Part shown: piece by piece, positions 1 through 10,205 of the stretch
Layout: each line of letters opens with the position of its first letter
How positions within the stretch are numbered: position 1 is the stretch's first letter
Assembly (NCBI GenBank): GCA_022828595.1
Contig: JAKGHH010000001.1
Span: 125,562,999-125,626,998 of the forward strand
Direction: 5' to 3'
DNA: 64,000 nt
DNA from: Nelumbo lutea
Lineage: Eukaryota; Streptophyta; Magnoliopsida; Proteales; Nelumbonaceae
Made by a program: the position numbers and the translations under genes
The notes under the pieces: model-generated
The model's database searches: none
The model's input: only the letters and a program-made list of their open reading frames with translations
Told to the model about the DNA's origin: nothing

Positions 1-582
1 TTTTAGCAAAACTTGTCTCAGAGGTTTGTCGGTCAGGACAATGACGGTGTGAGCCTGGAAATACGGGCGGAGTTTCCGTGCTGCTATCACCAGTGCATAC
101 GCCAGCTTTTCCATCTACGGGTACCTTGTCTTTGCTCCCTACAAGATTTTACTAACATAATATATGGGTCGTTGGACCCGGTCTGTATCCTTTACTAGTA
201 CCGAACTGACCACCTCGTCGCTTGCCGAGAGGTACAGTTCTAAGACCTCATCCTCCTCGGGCCGAGCTAAGGTTGGCACACTGGCGAGGTAACCTTTTAG
301 CTCGTCAAACGTGAGCCGGCAGTCTTGGGTCCATTCGAACCCTTTGCCTTTGATTGCTTTGAAGAAGGGTAGGCAGCGATCTCCTGACTTGGACATGAAG
401 CGGCTTAGAGCGGCTATGCGGCCGTTTAGCCTCTGAACTTCTTTTACTTTCCGGGGTGGTCTCATATCTAGGATGGCTTTTATCTTGTCTGGGTTGACCT
501 TGATACCACGTCGATTGACAACGTAGCCTAGGAATTTGCCCGAGGTGACGCCAAAGACACATTTGTTGGGGTTCAATTTCAT
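1..582 (-). pseudogene. gypsy pol: RT thumb/connection and RNase H start
   Basis: Continues the protease-RT frame after a nonsense codon at 631-633. Residues matching the end of a gypsy RT (KCVFGV, then a GKFLGYVV-type motif, then NPDKIKAI) are followed by the beginning of RNase H (YYVSKIL, then LAYALVIAARKLRPYF and LTDKPLRQVL near the window edge). Stops at 139-141 and about 30 bases further on interrupt the RNase H. The C-terminal half of RNase H and the integrase are off the window. Same strand and frame as the entry at 631-2145, so originally one polyprotein. Confidence 0.85.
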
Positions 583-630
583 GCTAAACCGACGTAGGAT
601 TTGGAAGACAGAACCTAAGTCTTGTATTAA

Positions 631-2145
631 TTATTGTGAAAACTGTGTCTTGACGACCATGTCATCTACATAACACTCTACCTTCGTGCCAATCAGGGGC
701 CGAAACAGCCTATTTACAAGTCTTTGGAAGGTCGCCCCGGCATTTTTTAATCCGAAGGGCATGACCTTGTAATAGTATAGACTGAACTCGGTTATGAAGC
801 TGGTTTTTTCCTCATCGGACTGGTCCATCCGGATTTGGTTGTAGCCTGAGTAGGCATCCAGGAAGCTTAGCAACTCATGTCCCGAGGTTGCGTCTACTAG
901 GCGGTCAATTCTGGGGAGGGGGAAGCAATCTTTCGGGCAAGCTCGGTTCAGGTCGGTGTAGTCGACGCACATGCGCCACTTGCCGTTCGCCTTTTTTACC
1001 AGCACAGGGTTGGCCACCCAGCTTGGGTAATGGACTGCCCTCCAGCGTTCGGGGGCTAAGTTCCATTTCTTCTGTCTAACGGGTCTGACTACAGGGTCAG
1101 TGTTAAGTTTGTGAGTTATAAGGCCAGGATCTATGCCGGGCATATCGGCCGCGGACCATGCAAAAATATCTAAATTTCGAAGTAAAAAACTCACCAGTTC
1201 GGTCCGCAGGGGTTCTTTGACGGAAGCACCGATCTGAAGTGTGCGTGCTGGGTCCATAGCCGAGGTCGGGATTGCAACTATTTCCTCTGTGGGTGAAGCT
1301 CGTTCCTCGCTTTGTTCCCCAGGCCGCTCTAGATCGAGGTCGCCGGCCGCCTTGGTTTTTCCCTTCAGGGCGGCAACGTAACACTTGCGGGACTCGAGCT
1401 GGTCGCCCCGCGCTACTCCCACACCAAAGTCTGTAGGGAACTTCATGGCCAGATAGTAGGTGGAGACCACCGCTCGTAGGATATGCGTGATCGGCCGCCC
1501 TATTATGGCATTGTATGGGGAGGGGGTCGCGACCACCAGGAAGTCGTGGTTGAGTCTGACCGCACAAGGCCACGTGTTGACTTCCACAAGTACTGTTACT
1601 TTCCCAAGGGGCCTGACTTCCTCGCCGCTGAAGCCCACCAGGGGAGTGTTTGCGGGTTTTAGCTCGCACCTTTGCAACCGAAGTTGGTCAAATGCCGACT
1701 TGAAGAGGATGTCTGCCGAGCTACCTGAATCCACAAGCACGCGTCTGACTTCGAAGTCGCTGATCCTCAGTTTTATGACAAGTGCGTCATCATGGGGGTA
1801 ATGGACACCTCGCGCATCGTCTTCTGTGAAGGAGATCGATTCTTCCACCTTCAGCCTCTTTGGAGGGTTTTGTTCTTCTCGGGTCACTTCGCGAACTGAC
1901 GTCCGAGCCGCTGCCGAAGTGCATCCCGCTACCACCGAACCTCCCACTATTACATGGATGGTTCCGTGAACTGGCCTCTCTTCCGGAGGCTGTCTCTGTG
2001 ATGGTTCAGCTGGCCTGCTGCTGGACTCGGGAGCGTCCTTACCGTGCTCCCCTTGTCGGCCTACACTATTATTATTGTTATTATTATTATTATGCTGTAC
2101 GAAATTTCTTAAGTACCCATGACGGATGAGTCCCTCTATCTCGTC
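631..2145 (-). pseudogene. gypsy pol: protease and reverse transcriptase
   Basis: Open from the nonsense codon at 2146 down to the one at 631; a 438-codon stretch starts at 1947. An aspartic protease lies near the start (VLVDSGSSADILF, with PHDDALVI just before it), followed by an acidic linker. The RT palm follows, with a WVANPVLVKKANGKWRMCVD-type motif 1, FLDAYSGYNQIRM, PFGLKNAGATFQRLVN and the catalytic YVDD at about 650-670. All these key RT residues are present. A TAA directly after the palm separates it from its thumb and RNase H. A run of Asn codons (2067-2093) comes from an ATT microsatellite between gag and protease. Confidence 0.9.
2067..2093. repeat. (ATT)n microsatellite inside gag-pol
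   Basis: Nine triplets, one variant (GTT). On the coding minus strand it reads as consecutive Asn codons between the gag zinc-knuckle region and protease, so expansion does not break the frame. Confidence 0.9.
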
Positions 2146-3745
2146 CTAGAGATTTTTACACTGTTCGGTACTATGACCGTGATCTTTATGGAAACTACAA
2201 TACAAATTTTTGTTTCTTTCGTTTGGGTTCCCCTTTAGGCGCGGTGGCCATTTCACGTATGGGGCGTCTTTGATCGTCATCAAGATCTCAGTTCGCCTTG
2301 TGTTCAAGGGGGTGTAGTCTGTTCGAGCTGCTATGGGAGCTCGGGACGGCTGGTTCGGCCTCGCTTCTCGGGCCGGGTCTCTCCTGTCACCCGGGTTAGA
2401 GAGCTCGCCTTCTCTCTTCCTTTTACCGCCCGTGCCTATTTCTTCCTCTGTTCTCATGAACTTGTCTGCGAGCTCGAGGAATTCGGCCATGGTCGCGGGC
2501 TGGCTTGCTACCATGTGCCATCTGAACTCCTTGTGTGTTACTCCTCTTTTAGCCACCGCGAGCTGTACCGCGGGGTCTAGTCGCGGTATTTGCAAACACG
2601 CGTCATTGAACCGCTTGATGTAGCCCCGAATGGGCTCTCCTTCTTTCTGAACCACTCCGAAGATGCTTTCCTCGGTTCTGGGGCACCACTTGCTGGTAAC
2701 GAAGTGTGCGGTGAATACCTGCACGAACTGGGTCGAGCTTCTTATGGACCCGGGGGCCAAGTTTCTGTACCAAGCACGACTCACTGGCCCTTGCCAGGTG
2801 CATTTGGGATTGGAAAGCGTCAACGTGGTCGCTGGGGTCGAAGGACCCGTCATACTTGTCTAAAGGAGGGAGTTTGAAGTCTCTGGGCATGGGGACTACA
2901 AGGAGTTCTGATGAGAGGGGGGAAGGAACCAAGAGAACAGGGATAGCTTTTACCTCATCTGGGCTTCTCTCTTCTTTACCTCAGAGCTCGGGCAGGATGT
3001 GGGTGGCAGTTCGGCGACTTCGCCGACGCCTCCGTTGGGTAGGCCTGGTATTGGCGCTGCTGGCCTCCGTGTTGCCGAGCTCGATGGGCTCAGAATGCTG
3101 GCAGTCTGCCGCTAAGGCACTGAATCGGTTCTCTGAGAGTGGGAACTCGGGCTTAGAGTGCCGAGGTGCTGATTTTGCAGGCGAGGTCCCAGACCCGCCT
3201 GCGAGTTTCGAGGTGGGGGCGATTCTTTCCCTTCGGCCCGGGGACGAGGCCTGGCTGTTAGGGGGGTTCTGGAATCGAGAGGCGGCTCGGTGACGACATC
3301 CATCCTGAGGGGAAGCCTTGACCGGCCTTGAGGCGGGGTGCCAAGGTGGGAGCTGCGGTTGGTTGATGGGCAGTTGGGGGAACTACTGCTGGTAGTGATA
3401 TTGGGAAAGGTGGTGCAGTACTTGGTGCTGCTGGAGCTGATGCTGCTGAAACTGCTGCATTTGGGCTTGCATTGCCCGCATGCACTGCATCAGGTCGTCG
3501 AACTGGCTTCGGCTGGTCGCCAGGGGAATAGCGGTTGGTTCAGTGAATGTCGCTTCGACAGGGACTGGAGAGGGGACACCCATGGGAAGGTTTATGGGTG
3601 CCACTGCTCGCGGCGCACTCAGGCTGGGGATCCCGTCCACCGAAAGGGGAATGGTGAACTGTCCGGTGCACACCACAGGGACTTGAGGTTGTTCCCTAGT
3701 GATGTTCATCTCCGTGCTACGTCCTGCACTACCGGAAGAAGCCAT
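2146..3745 (-). pseudogene. gypsy gag
   Basis: An ATG at 3745, 65 bases after the PBS, opens a 120-codon Gln-rich N-terminal part that ends at 3383. A low-complexity Pro/Ser-rich middle is shifted between frames. The conserved retrotransposon gag core is recognisable: PPLDKYDGSFDPSDHVDAF at about 2870 in one frame, then WYRNLAPGSI onward in another, so there is a frameshift near 2765-2790. The core continues through FRWHMVASQPATMAEFLELA to a degenerate zinc-knuckle-like CSFHKDHGHSTEQC near 2150-2200. A TAG at 2146 ends it; the same frame then stays open into protease. The function would be the particle structural protein, but the copy is dead. Confidence 0.85.
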
Positions 3746-3810
3746 GAGTGTTGGGGTTTTTTGGAGAAAAAGAGGTTATGAGAGTTTTAGAGGGAGGCTT
3801 TTGGAAGCGT

Positions 3811-3829
3811 TTCCCATAGACGATGCCAA
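3811..3829 (-). other. primer binding site of the gypsy element
   Basis: Minus strand reads TTGGCATCGTCTATGGGAA, directly downstream of the LTR end at 3831. This is a variant of the TGGCGCCGTCTGTGGGAA-like PBS common in Tat-type elements. It fixes the orientation and the LTR 3' boundary. Confidence 0.8.
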
Positions 3830-4032
3830 TTGATGATGCACTATCTGGCCGGTCTTAGCTATCAACGATCTTGCCTCTGACTCGAGTAGCGGGGCACCTG
3901 AAACGGAGGAGATGGAAGAAGCTCCGGGGAGAACCCGGTGTAAAGGCTCCGAAGCTCAAGTTAGAATCCTTCAAAGGCAAGATAAACCAGATAGCGCAAA
4001 GTTAGCATACCTCATTCTTGGGGGGTAGGGAG

Positions 4033-4042
4033 CCTTTTATAA
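4033..4042 (-). promoter_or_regulatory. putative TATA box of the LTR
   Basis: Minus strand TTATAAAAGG, followed about 10 bases later by a C-rich stretch (CTACCCCCC). It lies about 200 bases before the LTR end, a normal place for the U3/R promoter. Confidence 0.55.
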
Positions 4043-4433
4043 CCACCTCGCGCACTCATTTCCAGGCTCCTGTCAGTTCGGGCATGATTATCTCTGAACT
4101 CCTGCCAGTTCGGACGTCATCCCATCTGGCAAGGTAGAGCCGCCACTGCTCCTTTTGTCGGAGCCGTCTCTGTGGCTGGTGACGATGGTGGCAGGTGGCG
4201 GTGGTAGGAGACCGTTTGAAGTGCGGCTGTCAAGCGTCAGATCCCGAATCAGTCGGGTGCGCCGCCCTTGGATACGGACATCTTCGGTGTCAGGTACGTT
4301 CGGTCAGTCTGGTGTTTCGGAGGCGGAGTACTGGAGTGGCGAGCGAGATGGTTTTGAGTTCGGTTTGGGGAGTGTTCCGAGCTGCCATGGGCCAGCTCGG
4401 GTCACGGCCTTTTGAGGCTTGGGCCTGAGAGCG

Positions 4434-4944
4434 TTCGGGCTCCTTGTAGGGAGCTCGGGTTCTTAGTAGGGAGCTCGGGCTTCCAGTAGTGACCTCGGGC
4501 TCTTAGTAGGGAACTCGGGCTCCTAGTAGGGAGCTCGGTCTTCTAGTAATGACCTCGGTCTTCCAGTAGTGACCTCAGGCTCCTAGTGGGGAGTTCGGTC
4601 TTCCAGTAATGACCTCGGGCTCTTAGTAGGGAGCTCGGGCGCCTAGTAGGGAGCTTGGTCTTCCAGTAATGACCTCGGTCTTCCAGTAGTGACCTCGGGC
4701 TCCTAGTGGGGAGTTCGGTCTTCCAGTAATGACCTCGGGCTCTTAGTAGGGAGCTCGGGCACCTAGTAGGGAGCTCGGTCTTCCAGTAATGACCTCGGTC
4801 TTCCAGTAGTGACCTCGGGCTCCTAGTGGGGAGTTCGGTCTTCCAGTAATGACCTCGGGCTCTTAGTGGGGAGTTCGGTCTTCCAGTAATGACCTCGGGC
4901 TCTTAGTAGGGAGCTCAGGCGCCTAGTAGGGAGTTCGGGCTCCT
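4434..4944. repeat. 20-bp minisatellite with 120-bp higher-order period in the LTR U3
   Basis: About 25 tandem copies of a 20-bp monomer of two main kinds: CTCGGGCTCCTAGTAGGGAG-like and CTCGGTCTTCCAGTAATGAC-like. Blocks of six monomers repeat as 120-bp units at 4501-4620, 4621-4740 and 4741-4860, nearly identical to each other. The following array (4861-4944) is a partial unit. No ORF uses it. Confidence 0.92.
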
Positions 4945-5041
4945 GGACTTGGTGCGTGTTTGGGGTGCTCTGCTGCCTCGAGCTATTTGCTTTTGCCACG
5001 TGTCGAGCGATTGCGAGGTCAGGCCGAATTTCCCTTCATCA

Positions 5042-5481
5042 ATTATCATCATCCATGTCTTATCCAAATTATATAGAGTCAGCTATATTAATCTTGTTTG
5101 GACAATCCATTATATTTAAAATCCATTATATGTAAGAATAGATAAACCAGGATCCATATTTATACGAGTTTAACAAAAGTTTTAGTGCCAAATGTCAACT
5201 TGACGTAACTTTCCTCCTATATCCGTGCTTGGGACTATTGGTGCAAGACATTCTCACACTAGCGGAGTTGGAGTTTTTAAAACATTATTTGTATATATGT
5301 TCTCAAATGGTTCATTTTAACTCAAATACATATTAGTTAAATGTTAAAACAATTTAGATTGATGATTTTTCATTTTCTTTTCTAAATCTTTTTTTAAAGT
5401 GGAATTTTAATTAAAATTAAAAAAAGAGTTCGGGGATTTGGTATGGGGATTCATACCAGAGAGAGAGAGAGAGAGGTATAC
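5042..5481. other. AT-rich intron or intergenic stretch with a (GA)n microsatellite
   Basis: No coding signal. It contains (GA)n at about 5459-5475 directly after the splice donor of the ankyrin exon. It is interpreted as the remains of the intron into which the gypsy element inserted. Confidence 0.5.
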
Positions 5482-5553
5482 CTTGATCTGCATTCTCCTC
5501 ATCTTGTCTGTCTACACGGAAAGAAAATATTCTTGATTTGATATATTCAATGC
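5482..5553 (-). CDS. ankyrin/PGG gene copy 1, third visible exon (linker)
   Basis: A 72-bp exon recognised because the same exon exists in copy 2 at 37737-37820. It is preceded by a pyrimidine-rich acceptor (TTTTTTTTCTTGAAG) and followed by a donor GTATAC. It enters and leaves in phase 1, like the two exons before it, and is open for its whole length (IEYIKSRIFSFR... ...DEENADQ). In the family this linker joins the ankyrin repeats to the C-terminal PGG/transmembrane domain. It is 12 bp shorter than the copy-2 exon, in frame. The next exon (PGG) is not present before the gypsy LTR at 5041. Confidence 0.65.
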
Positions 5554-6096
5554 CTTCAAGAAAAAAAATAAGCAATTAATATTGTTTCTATGAGTCTCTT
5601 AATTCAGAAGTGAATAATTTTTTGATAGTAAAAGAAAATTTACTAAAAGCAAAATGAAGGGAGAGAATGAAATCCATAGGCCACAGAAAACAAGGCCCAC
5701 AAGAACAATGCAAGAGGAAGTGAAGAATATGATATTTATAACAGTGAATGAATGAACATGAACAAGCCACCACACACTCATGGAAAATTTGCAAAGATTA
5801 TTAATCATAGTTACGTTAGGGAATTCGCTACATGCATAATTTAGAAATGAAAAAGCAGAGATGGAGAGAGACTGAGTGAGGCCCAGTGGGCAATTTTATT
5901 AAAACAAGTTTTAACTTCCTCACACTCCCAACTGCAATGACCAAGTACCAGATGAAATAAATAAATGATAATTGATTAAAGAATCGGTCCTTCTTTTGTA
6001 AAGGAAGTCTTTTAGCTCATGATTTTTGCTCAATCATATATAATATAGCAATTTCATTGGCTAAAAAATTATAGAAACAAATGGGTAGATGCTTAC
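5554..6096. other. intron of ankyrin copy 1
   Basis: 543 bp between two phase-matched exons, AT-rich. Parts resemble the corresponding intron of copy 2 just before 37737. Nothing else is seen in it. Confidence 0.5.
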
Positions 6097-6252
6097 TTGT
6101 GGAGATAGAGATAGAGATAGGCGTTAGAAGGGCTGCCCACCAGGTTTCATGTTCAGAAGTACTTTCAATTAGTGCAAGTATCGCGGTTTTCTTAAATCTA
6201 TCCTTGATCAAGAGCAATTCTGGGAAGTCGTTCACTAGTTTCAAAGCCAGAT
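6097..6252 (-). CDS. ankyrin/PGG gene copy 1, second visible exon
   Basis: A 156-bp exon between acceptor ...ACTTGCAG and donor GTAAGC, phase 1 in and out. It encodes DLALKLVNDFPELLLIKDRF, then KKTAILALIE and SEHETWWAALL, the region after the ankyrin repeats that is typical of ACD6/ITN1-like proteins (FPELL..KD..G.TAL.ALA pattern). An (ATCTCT) run adds an extra ISIS to this copy compared with the 144-bp paralogous exon at 35268-35411, a 12-bp in-frame difference. No stops. Confidence 0.75.
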
Positions 6253-6367
6253 CTGCAAGTATGAATATAAAAACAATATGCATTCATGTTAAGAAAAAAG
6301 AATAAAAAGAAAGAGAAGAGAAAAAGAAAATAATAAAAAAAAAGCTTCATTTCGTCTAACTTGTTAC
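6253..6367. other. intron of ankyrin copy 1
   Basis: 115 bp, AT-rich, with donor GTAACA and acceptor TTGCAG on the minus strand. It contains a purine-rich run (6290-6345) that forms the pyrimidine tract on the coding strand. Confidence 0.65.
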
Positions 6368-6889
6368 CATAGAAATTTCCATATATCAAAGCAATAAGAA
6401 TAGTAACCCTAAATTTGTTGCGTGCTTTCTTGTTCCATTCGTATATGTCGTTTTTAGCATCAGCTTTATCCACTTCAATGGTGGCTTTGAATAGATATTC
6501 TACGACCTTCTTATGCTGGTTCCTGATAGCATGGTGAAGGGGTATCTGTTCATCACATTCTCTCAGCACTAGACGCCTTTCCTTTTCTACCAAGGCCATT
6601 ACGACATTCAAATGTCCACCTGAGGCAGCTAGGTGAAGTGCTGTTCTGTAGTTATTGTTCATCAACATTACCTCTTCCTTATTCATCCTGTCTAGTAGCA
6701 GCTTTACAATTTTCAGATGTCCTACCCTGGCTGCGATGTGAAGAGGGATATCCTGCCCTGCTGTGATTCTGGATACAACAACTACTCTATTATTTCTCTC
6801 GAGGAAAGTTTCTACTTTTTCATGTTTACCCTTTACGATAGCATTGTAGAAATCTTGACACCATGTGTGTGCGGTCATTGGCTGCAACC
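6368..6889 (-). CDS. ankyrin-repeat exon of an ACD6/ITN1-like protein, copy 1
   Basis: A 522-bp exon, acceptor CATTCCAG and donor GTAACA, phase 1 at both ends, fully open. It begins LQPMTAHTWCQDFYNAIVKG and carries at least three ankyrin repeats: IPLHIAARVGHLKIVKLLL, TALHLAASGGHLNVVMALV and IPLHHAIRNQHKKVVEYLF. Ankyrin repeats bind other proteins; in this plant family they precede four membrane helices of the PGG domain and act in defence or stress signalling. An upstream exon with the start codon is not recognised, and the PGG exon is missing in the window because a retrotransposon occupies the intron. The gene may be non-functional, although the visible exons are intact. Confidence 0.85.
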
Positions 6890-7490
6890 CTGGAATGGCA
6901 AAGAAAATCGATCGAGCTCACCATAAATTATTATATATTGAGCTCATCAGTCGTAGAATTAATATATAACATTTTGCATTACTCTTTTAGATTTCACCGT
7001 ATTATCTTCTTTCTATTTGCCAAGTTTAACAGAGTTAGGCCTCCACCACATGGCAAAACTTCCCAACTTTTCAGCCTTATTCTTTGTTTTAATTTTAAGA
7101 AGATTAGAGATATTTGAGCAATTATTTGTAAGAAACTGATAATTCAACACTCAACAGCTCCCTGCAAAGTTAAGTACAAATCAATGTTTTCAATTAAATT
7201 AATAACGAGTAGTAGTTAACCTCAATCAGTAATTTGACCAGGTCACCAGTCCAATCAGTTGGGTCAACAATGAATTGAAAACATGGGTTTAAAGAAGCTA
7301 ATCCAAAAATTTGGGCAGTAAAAAAAGCAATATTTAAAGAATCTGACCAAACACCATTTGTTCAGATCACACCTAGAATTGGAATGATAAGAAAAAAAGT
7401 ACACATGTACCATATTTTAGAATATTTAATTGATTTGTCCAAGCAAAAGCCCTTTGCCTTTGATTGATTGATTCAGCAGCATTGAACTAA
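6890..7490. other. non-coding, AT-rich
   Basis: Upstream side of the ankyrin exon. No exon with an ATG that splices in phase to 6889 could be identified. No repeat recognised. Confidence 0.4.
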
Positions 7491-7493
7491 TTA

Positions 7494-8332
7494 GGTGGCA
7501 TTTGATAAATCTAAAATTTTAGATCTAAAAAGTTAAAAAGGTATTTTTTCTGTCTAAATTTTAAAAAGAAGCATAGGTAATTTTCTACTTTTTAGAAACT
7601 CTAAATCCATAAGTTTGTTTGTTTTGGATCAACCCTTTACCATCCGAAATTTATTGACTTTATTATTTTACCCGTAAAACATACTATTTCAAAATGTTGA
7701 GTTAAATTTGCATTATCTCATAAAAAATATTAAAATAATTAATAATTAGTAAAATAATTTATAATTAATTATTATTATTATTATTATTTTAATATTATTA
7801 CTCACCCAATCGCTGGTGCTGTAAGTTGTAGTGGCGATGGTGGGAAGACAGGGGAGAGAGAGAGAGAGAGAGAGAACTGCCGCAGCAAGGAGGCAGGAAA
7901 ACAGGGGGAGAGAATGAAAGAGAGAGAGAGAACCACCATTGCAAGTTGCAACGACGGTAGTGGGAAGCAGGAAGAGAGAGAGAAAGAGAGAAGTGTTCTT
8001 CCTAGAGCTTGGATTCAGAGGGGCATTCTTCTTGGAGCTTGGATTCGTGAGTGGCGCTTCCTCCCTGAGAAAATACGAAAATGACTAGGGTTTTGGGTTT
8101 GGGGGTAATCAGGGGTAGCGTGTGTCATTTCCAAAAGATTGAAAGGGTAGCTTGGACTATGCACTGGCTTTGAAACACGTCTTAGCGCGTTAAGAGCCAA
8201 CCCGCGCTCTAAAGTTTTTAGATCTGAAAACAAAATAAAGATCAAGTTTAAGAGGTGAAACCAAACGAGTATGAGGTATGAAAAGCAACGTTTTCAGATT
8301 TAGACGTCTGAAAAGTGCAATCAAATGCCCCT
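7494..8332. mobile_element. PIF/Harbinger-like non-autonomous TIR element (839 bp)
   Basis: Ends are inverted: GGTGGCATTTGAT on the left and AGGGGCATTTGAT read from the right, flanked by the 3-bp target-site duplication TTA (7491-7493 and 8333-8335). TTA targets and GGG-CATTTG-type ends are characteristic of PIF/Harbinger (Tourist-like) elements. The interior has several (GA)n tracts (7853-7875, 7918-7930, 7972-7990) and no transposase. Short frames inside it are not thought to be genes. Confidence 0.65.
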
Positions 8333-8339
8333 TTATACC

Positions 8340-8700
8340 CATTGAAAATTTTCTTAAATTTAGCTTCACTGAAGAATTGATTTATTAGCTCAATTAAGAG
8401 ACTTATTGTAAGAGATTCACCTTTGATTCATCTTGAAGAAGCTATTTATATGATATTTGGATAGAGCTTGTGCTTTGTACTTTTGAAAGTATGAAACTAC
8501 AAAGCACATATTTAATTTCTACTTTTGTATTCTTATAAATGCGTTTGACAAAAAAAATTACAGGAAATAAAATATAGCGTTTAAGTATAACAAAATAATG
8601 CACACATATGAAATCTACATGACATCCTTATATTTGTCATGTATCATACATACACATGCACTTGTTACTAAATATATTCAAAAGTCACGTGTCATCTATA
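8340..8700. repeat. duplicated block, inverted relative to 33050-33405
   Basis: Reverse complement matches 33050-33405 over the whole length by eye. Anchors include TTGAATATATTTAGTAACAA, GTGCTTTGTAGTTTCATAC and TCTATCCAAATAT. The adjoining block 8700-10205 matches copy 2 in direct orientation, so an inversion separates the two parts. Confidence 0.75.
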
Positions 8701-10205
8701 TATGATGCTACATGACACATACATGTCATTGATGAATACATTCAAATGCCTATGGCCAATCAAAAATCTCCATAAAAGTTAAAACCATGCAAAGGTTTAG
8801 TAATGTATTAAGCTATAATATTTTGTAACATGAAATTTATTATATGAGATATTACCAAAGGCCACTTAAATGGCATAGATATAAATCTTCCACATGACAA
8901 TATGTGATTAATTTTGGTCCAAAAGGATCTTTCTTTCATCGGTCACCACCTTTAATTAGTGGGGCATATTTCAACTTAAAACTGGAATACTATGTCCCAT
9001 GGTCAAAGTGATCTCTTATTTGAAAGGAATTTCCAAAATTATAATATTAAAAGTTTATACAATCCATATCCCTATGATAATGCTCCAATACAAGGTGATG
9101 TTCTAACAATGATGTGGTTGGGTGAGTAAACAAAAGGAATACATGAGCCCAAATCTCAAATAGGCAAAATCTCTGAAAACATGGCATCTAGCTGCACATT
9201 AGTTATATATTTTCAACATTTATGTTAAATTTATGGCAAAATGTATCTCCAAATGTGCAATTGGATGCGCATGCATTTAGAGTATTCACAAAATTTATGC
9301 TTTCATGAATAAATTAGTTGAAAATAGGCACAAAATTTCTTTGCATTATAGAAATAGATACATTATTTTTTGCTCCTGCAAGGGAGGGACTGCTCTTTTT
9401 CACCATAGATAAACATGGGAAATATGGCCTTATTATCCATCGTGAGAAGGAGTATTTCTTCCCCAAGGCTATATTTGGTTTGAAAAAAATGTAAGGAAAG
9501 AAAGGCAAACCTATACAAAGACTAAAAGAGCATCTTCTCCTTTTTTTTAAGAGTAGTAAAAAGGTTTTGGAGAAATGTACCTTTCGCATGGTAATCATGC
9601 ATAACATCCAATTGATTCCATACATCTTTCAACGAGTACAAATCTTTAATGAAAGCCTGGATTATAGGATGACATTGCTGTTTGATTATGGAGTTAGCAT
9701 CCCAATCAGAGACATGCTTATCCTTCATGTACTCTTTCATCACTCTTTTCCAATCTAAATAATTTGTACTTCTTGCATCAACTAGAATAGGAATATGTTT
9801 TATTGGACCTGAAATAATGAAAAACAAATATCTTATCAGCTCAAGTAGATAGAAGATTTTGTCCTTAGACATGATTTGTTGTTTTATAATTTTCTATGCA
9901 AAATCACTATTTGTAATTTGTCAAACTATTAGCATAATTAATAAAGAATCTTGTTAATTTTTGAAAAATGTATATACTTAACTTTATATATAAGCATGTG
10001 AACATATTTTGCTATGTTCCAATGTTTATACCAATTGTTCATGGGTTTCTATGCCTAGGGGTGCCATTTGCCCAAGGGCACTTCTACTTTGGTTGTGATA
10101 CATCATGGCATTTGGTGATGCCTATACATCTAAATTTTCAATAAATTATTATACACCATGGGATGTACCGAAGTATTTTACTTTTCTTAGGCTTAGTTTT
10201 TATCA
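8700..10205. repeat. duplicated block, direct copy of 33740-35160
   Basis: Shared landmarks include TATGAGATATTACCAAAGG, CACATGACAATATGTGATTA, CATTATAGAAATAGATA and the degenerate UBN2 region. Small indels are scattered throughout. It may be one old transposon or part of a segmental duplication that also copied the ankyrin gene; the ends do not show clear TIRs. Confidence 0.75.
9522..9872 (-). pseudogene. UBN2 / copia-gag-like fragment
   Basis: A 116-codon open stretch. Its middle resembles the UBN2 gag domain: LVDARSTNYLDWKRVMKEYM at about residues 29-48, then KHVSDWDANSIIKQ, then LKDVWNQLDVMHDYHAKGTF. The typical WDA..I...W and VWNQLD motifs are present, but the protein stops soon after and no other copia domains surround it. 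The homologous stretch at about 34600-34830 is more degraded. It is either an eroded copia gag or a host gene exon of this fold. Confidence 0.55.

Larger units (their letters stand above)
1..5041 (-). mobile_element. Ty3/gypsy LTR retrotransposon, Tat-type, 3' part beyond window
   Basis: Read on the minus strand the order is LTR (5041-3831), primer binding site (3829-3811), gag (3745-2146), protease, reverse transcriptase and the start of RNase H, which runs off position 1. Integrase and the 3' LTR must lie left of the window. The order protease-RT-RNase H, the DSG-type protease motif, YVDD in the RT and a PBS of the TTGGCATCGTCTATGGGAA type fit plant Ty3/gypsy elements of the Tat group. The LTR has short inverted ends TGATGA/TCATCA. 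The element sits in an intron of the ankyrin gene to its right. It is dead: nonsense codons at 139, 631 and 2146 and at least one gag frameshift. Confidence 0.9.
3831..5041 (-). repeat. 5' LTR of the gypsy element (1211 bp)
   Basis: Ends are TGATGA...TCATCA, an inverted terminal pair with TG/CA. One end abuts the PBS, the other meets AT-rich flank ATTAT at 5042, a candidate half of the target-site duplication whose partner is outside the window. On the minus strand the U3 part contains the minisatellite (4944-4434) and then a TATA-like box (4042-4033), so the repeats lie upstream of the presumed promoter. Confidence 0.8.

Noticed and set aside
1103..1669. 188-codon minus-strand frame and the plus-strand frames at 888-1801
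   Set aside because: Shadows of the protease-RT frame in other frames.
4434..4944. CRISPR-like array
   Set aside because: Tandem 20-bp repeats without unique spacers, in a plant LTR.
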